Shown one piece after another: positions 61,383 to 64,000 of a stretch of DNA of 64,000 nucleotides. The stretch's first letter is position 1, and the number at the start of each line of letters is the position of its first letter. The DNA comes from Onchocerca volvulus. Lineage: Eukaryota > Nematoda > Chromadorea > Rhabditida > Onchocercidae. Made by a program: the position numbers and the translations under genes. The notes below the pieces were generated by a model. It was not told the DNA's origin, made no database searches, and saw nothing but the letters and a program-made list of their open reading frames with translations. The stretch covers positions 8,864,888 through 8,928,887 of the forward strand of contig HG738138.1 of assembly GCA_000499405.2 (NCBI GenBank). The letters are read 5' to 3'.

Positions 61383-64000
61383 TCAAGAATTCTTCTTATT
61401 ATCCCTTCGATCGCCTGCATGCCTCTCATGCAATGCTGTGCCGTTCTGAAATTCCGATTAACTTGTAAGTAGAAGTTTAATTTATATTTTGTATACTTAG
61501 TAAATTCCGAAGGAGATTCGAATTAATTACATTTGTACAAACATCTATTATCTACTAAAAAATTAGATGAGCAATATTACCTGCGTTAATCGATGTCCAA
61601 TAGCGACAGCGCGATGCATGCTTTCTTGAGTCAATGATGACAAGAAATTATGCCACGCCCATGTAACTGCATCATCAACCATAACACCGATATCCCTCAA
61701 ATTACCGCTGTACCTTGAGTAAGCCCATATACCAAGTGAAACAACAGCTGAAAATTAATTCCTTAATTCCAAAGTGTTATAGTCCATAAAATTAGAAATA
61801 TAAATTCGTCCATAAAAAATATGAATTGTTCACAACAAAATGTGAAACATGAATAATTTAACTGTGAAAATTCAAAAATCTACTAACCAATGCAGAGTGC
61901 AGCAGAAAATAAGCCTGCAATGGTATCCAGACCAATTAGCTGGAAAAATTCCTGTAGCACATAATCTACGATCATAAATGTTACCAACACAGCAGGCGTT
62001 CGCATTGATTTGAACAAATTCTTGCTGTTATTCACTTTAATAAAACTTTCGTACTGCTCCTGGAAAAATTATAATATGGAAGTGTTAATCCACAAATTGT
62101 TTTACAAATATGCTTTGTGCATTATTCACACACGTCTTTTAAAAATACAAAAAATAAAACATGCTTCGATATCAATATCCAATCTTTCCAAGAATTTTTC
62201 GGAAAATTCTGCGCCACCCATTTTTCTCGTTGCTTTGAATAATTTAATGGCTTCTTTGTAACACCGTTCATGCTCTGCTGCCAAGTCAGCTGAACTCATG
62301 TAAGGTGCATCACCACCACATATCTGTAAATTAGATTCTAAATGAAGTAAATACATAGAATCACTGTAGTTCAAATAAAGATCCATAAATCTGTGCCTTT
62401 CGAACCAAAAGGGTCTAACCTCAAGTGAAAGCACGCTTCAAGAAAAAAATTGACAGATAACTACGGATAAAAAACTTATCTCCTACCAGAAAATGAAAAG
62501 GCTTACATCTTCCATTCTCCTCACGTAATGCGCTTTCGAAGTAGAAACTGCTGCCAAATTATTTGCCTCAGCAGTAGCCTTTAAATAAATAAAATCAGTC
62601 GATTTTGACTTATTTCGCCTTTCCTCGAAATTTCCTATTTTTGAAATTCCAAACTCTTAGCACATCTAATTTGTAACCAATATTCAAAAATTAAAAAAGT
62701 AAGAATAACAAACCATTAACATTGATTTTGGTTCCGGCAAATCTTCCCCTTGAAATATTGCCATATACGCCTACAATTATCATACCTATTTTCTGTTAAT
62801 TTATTCAATATTTTACACTTTCACAAATTTTAACTAAATATTCAAAAAAAAAAAAAAAAAAAAAGAAAGAAATACTCACTCTGAAGTACTCTACTAATTC
62901 ACGACAAGTTATTTTTCGGCCATTAATTTGCTTTAATACCAAATTATTGCAGTCCAGCAAACGCGGAATAAAAGAACGTAGCTGTTGTTGAAATTCATTC
63001 TCAATATCTATAACTTAATGCTCTGATCTAAAATTTTATCCACATTACCTGAAGTGCAGAGTTGGTTTTAAAAATCTAGGCCTTAGGAAAGAAGTTAACG
63101 AATCTAAAAAAGCTGCGATTTTTTGTCACAGATTTGCGAGATAAACCAATTAAAATTATTCGGATGAAGGTGCAAAAGAATTTGTGGACGAGTTAAAAAA
63201 CTAAGGGAGGAGTTCAAAACAATTTCTAACAAATTCAATTGCTGAAGAGCGAGAAAAAAAAAAAACCTAGTTTTACCACTTATTTGTCCACGGAAAACTG
63301 GACTTGTGGAGACTCGAAGTCCAGGATGAGGCATCAAGAAACACGATATCTGCTCAAAACATGAACGTATATGCCGACGCAGTTGTTGCAATTCCAAATG
63401 CTGTTTTTCCGAAACCTATAAATGTTTATCTCTCATTAAGCTAGTTCCAACAAACTTTTATGAAATGGTTGAAAGTTGAAAAATGTATTATTTACCTGCA
63501 GACGACGTTCAAGTAATCGTTCACCACCTTGAAAGCCATATTCCGCTTCATATGGGAAACTCCAGTCACGTACTAGGAATAATAACGACTAAAATTATAA
63601 GACGAATTTAATGCAATAGTATTCTGACTCAGCAAATTCAGATGGGAGAAATTTAAAAATATTTGTCCTCCCACCTGAAACGGTTTAGCGGATGTGTTTT
63701 CCAGAGCCAGACGTCCGTATTCGGTGAACAATTGTAAATGTTGCAAATCATCCTCTTGCACGTTCTGACTCAAATTATAAATCTGCAGCGAAACATTTTA
63801 AACACGGAAAACAAATTTTGTTGGAATTACTATTAAAAGATCATGGGGAACTCTCTGAAATATATATTATAAATGATAACAATGAAAAAATTGAAAAGTA
63901 TAAACCTGTAAAGAAGAAATCATAGTTGAAAGAGCAAAAATAGTAGCACAGTCTTTCACGGTACTTTGACTGTCAAAAGCTCCCTGCGTATCCATCAATA
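61383..64000 (-). CDS. atln-1: Atlastin (ER membrane-fusion GTPase), N-terminal exons beyond the window
   Basis: Dynamin-like GTPase that fuses ER tubules. Eleven exons in the window: 63906-64000 (cut by the edge), 63675-63782, 63496-63588, 63277-63415, 62880-63007, 62714-62770, 62507-62578, 62165-62323, 61888-62059, 61581-61747 and 61383-61445. Read in order: [20 protein letters not shown] (switch II DxxG), [40 protein letters not shown] (the RD guanine-binding motif), [26 protein letters not shown], the middle helical bundle ([15 protein letters not shown]), [16 protein letters not shown], then a membrane hairpin (two hydrophobic segments, about [12 protein letters not shown] and [19 protein letters not shown]), [12 protein letters not shown] and a short C-terminal tail. 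The P-loop exon lies outside. The intron after 62165 starts with GC (GCATGT), forced by frame and by alignment. Confidence 0.95.

Overview
The window looks like nuclear DNA of a parasitic nematode, most likely a filarial/spirurid species. The DNA is AT-rich, genes have many short introns, introns mostly follow GT..TTTCAG, some first exons have spliced-leader-type acceptors just before the ATG, and there is an array of nematode-type transthyretin-like genes. The species itself is inference. I built gene models by hand from conserved protein families and forced every exon junction to keep frame. That gave ten multi-exon genes with about 89 introns.

Layout, left to right. 1-2300 (-): the 3'-truncated end of a GRB2/SEM-5 adaptor gene. 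3197-3499 (-): a short coding-like stretch broken by two frameshifts. 4334-12620 (-): three tandem transthyretin-like (TTR) genes sharing exon architecture; the middle one has a large intron holding a decayed BEL/Pao-like gag remnant. 12621-19682: gene-poor, with three weak short candidates and an LTR-like repeat. 19683-21005 (-): MBF1/EDF1 coactivator. 22084-22632: a large foldback element. 22875-32015 (-): a complete 21-exon DDB1 gene (1145 aa). 32475-32950: a second LTR-like repeat, just upstream of ddb-1 and on the same strand. 35727-47314 (+): a 34-exon voltage-gated calcium channel alpha-2/delta subunit. 47315-51644: mostly non-coding, with two coding-like traces. 51645-55473 (+): a small single-pass membrane protein with a three-finger (Ly6/activin-receptor-like) ectodomain. 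56317-58548 (-): ARL3 GTPase. 61383-64000 (-): the C-terminal part of atlastin, continuing past the window end.

The genes are unrelated housekeeping and signalling loci: receptor-tyrosine-kinase/Ras adaptor, CUL4 ubiquitin ligase adaptor, calcium channel auxiliary subunit, ciliary cargo-release GTPase, ER fusion GTPase and transcriptional coactivator. I see no operon-like unit. Points worth a second look: four frame-forced GC-AG introns out of about 89; a 47-residue in-frame exon inside the VWA domain of alpha-2/delta; two adjacent 30-base microexons in the same gene that create an RIKR motif; a possible alternative C-terminus for that gene; the TTR array; and an LTR-like repeat sitting in the ddb-1 promoter region.
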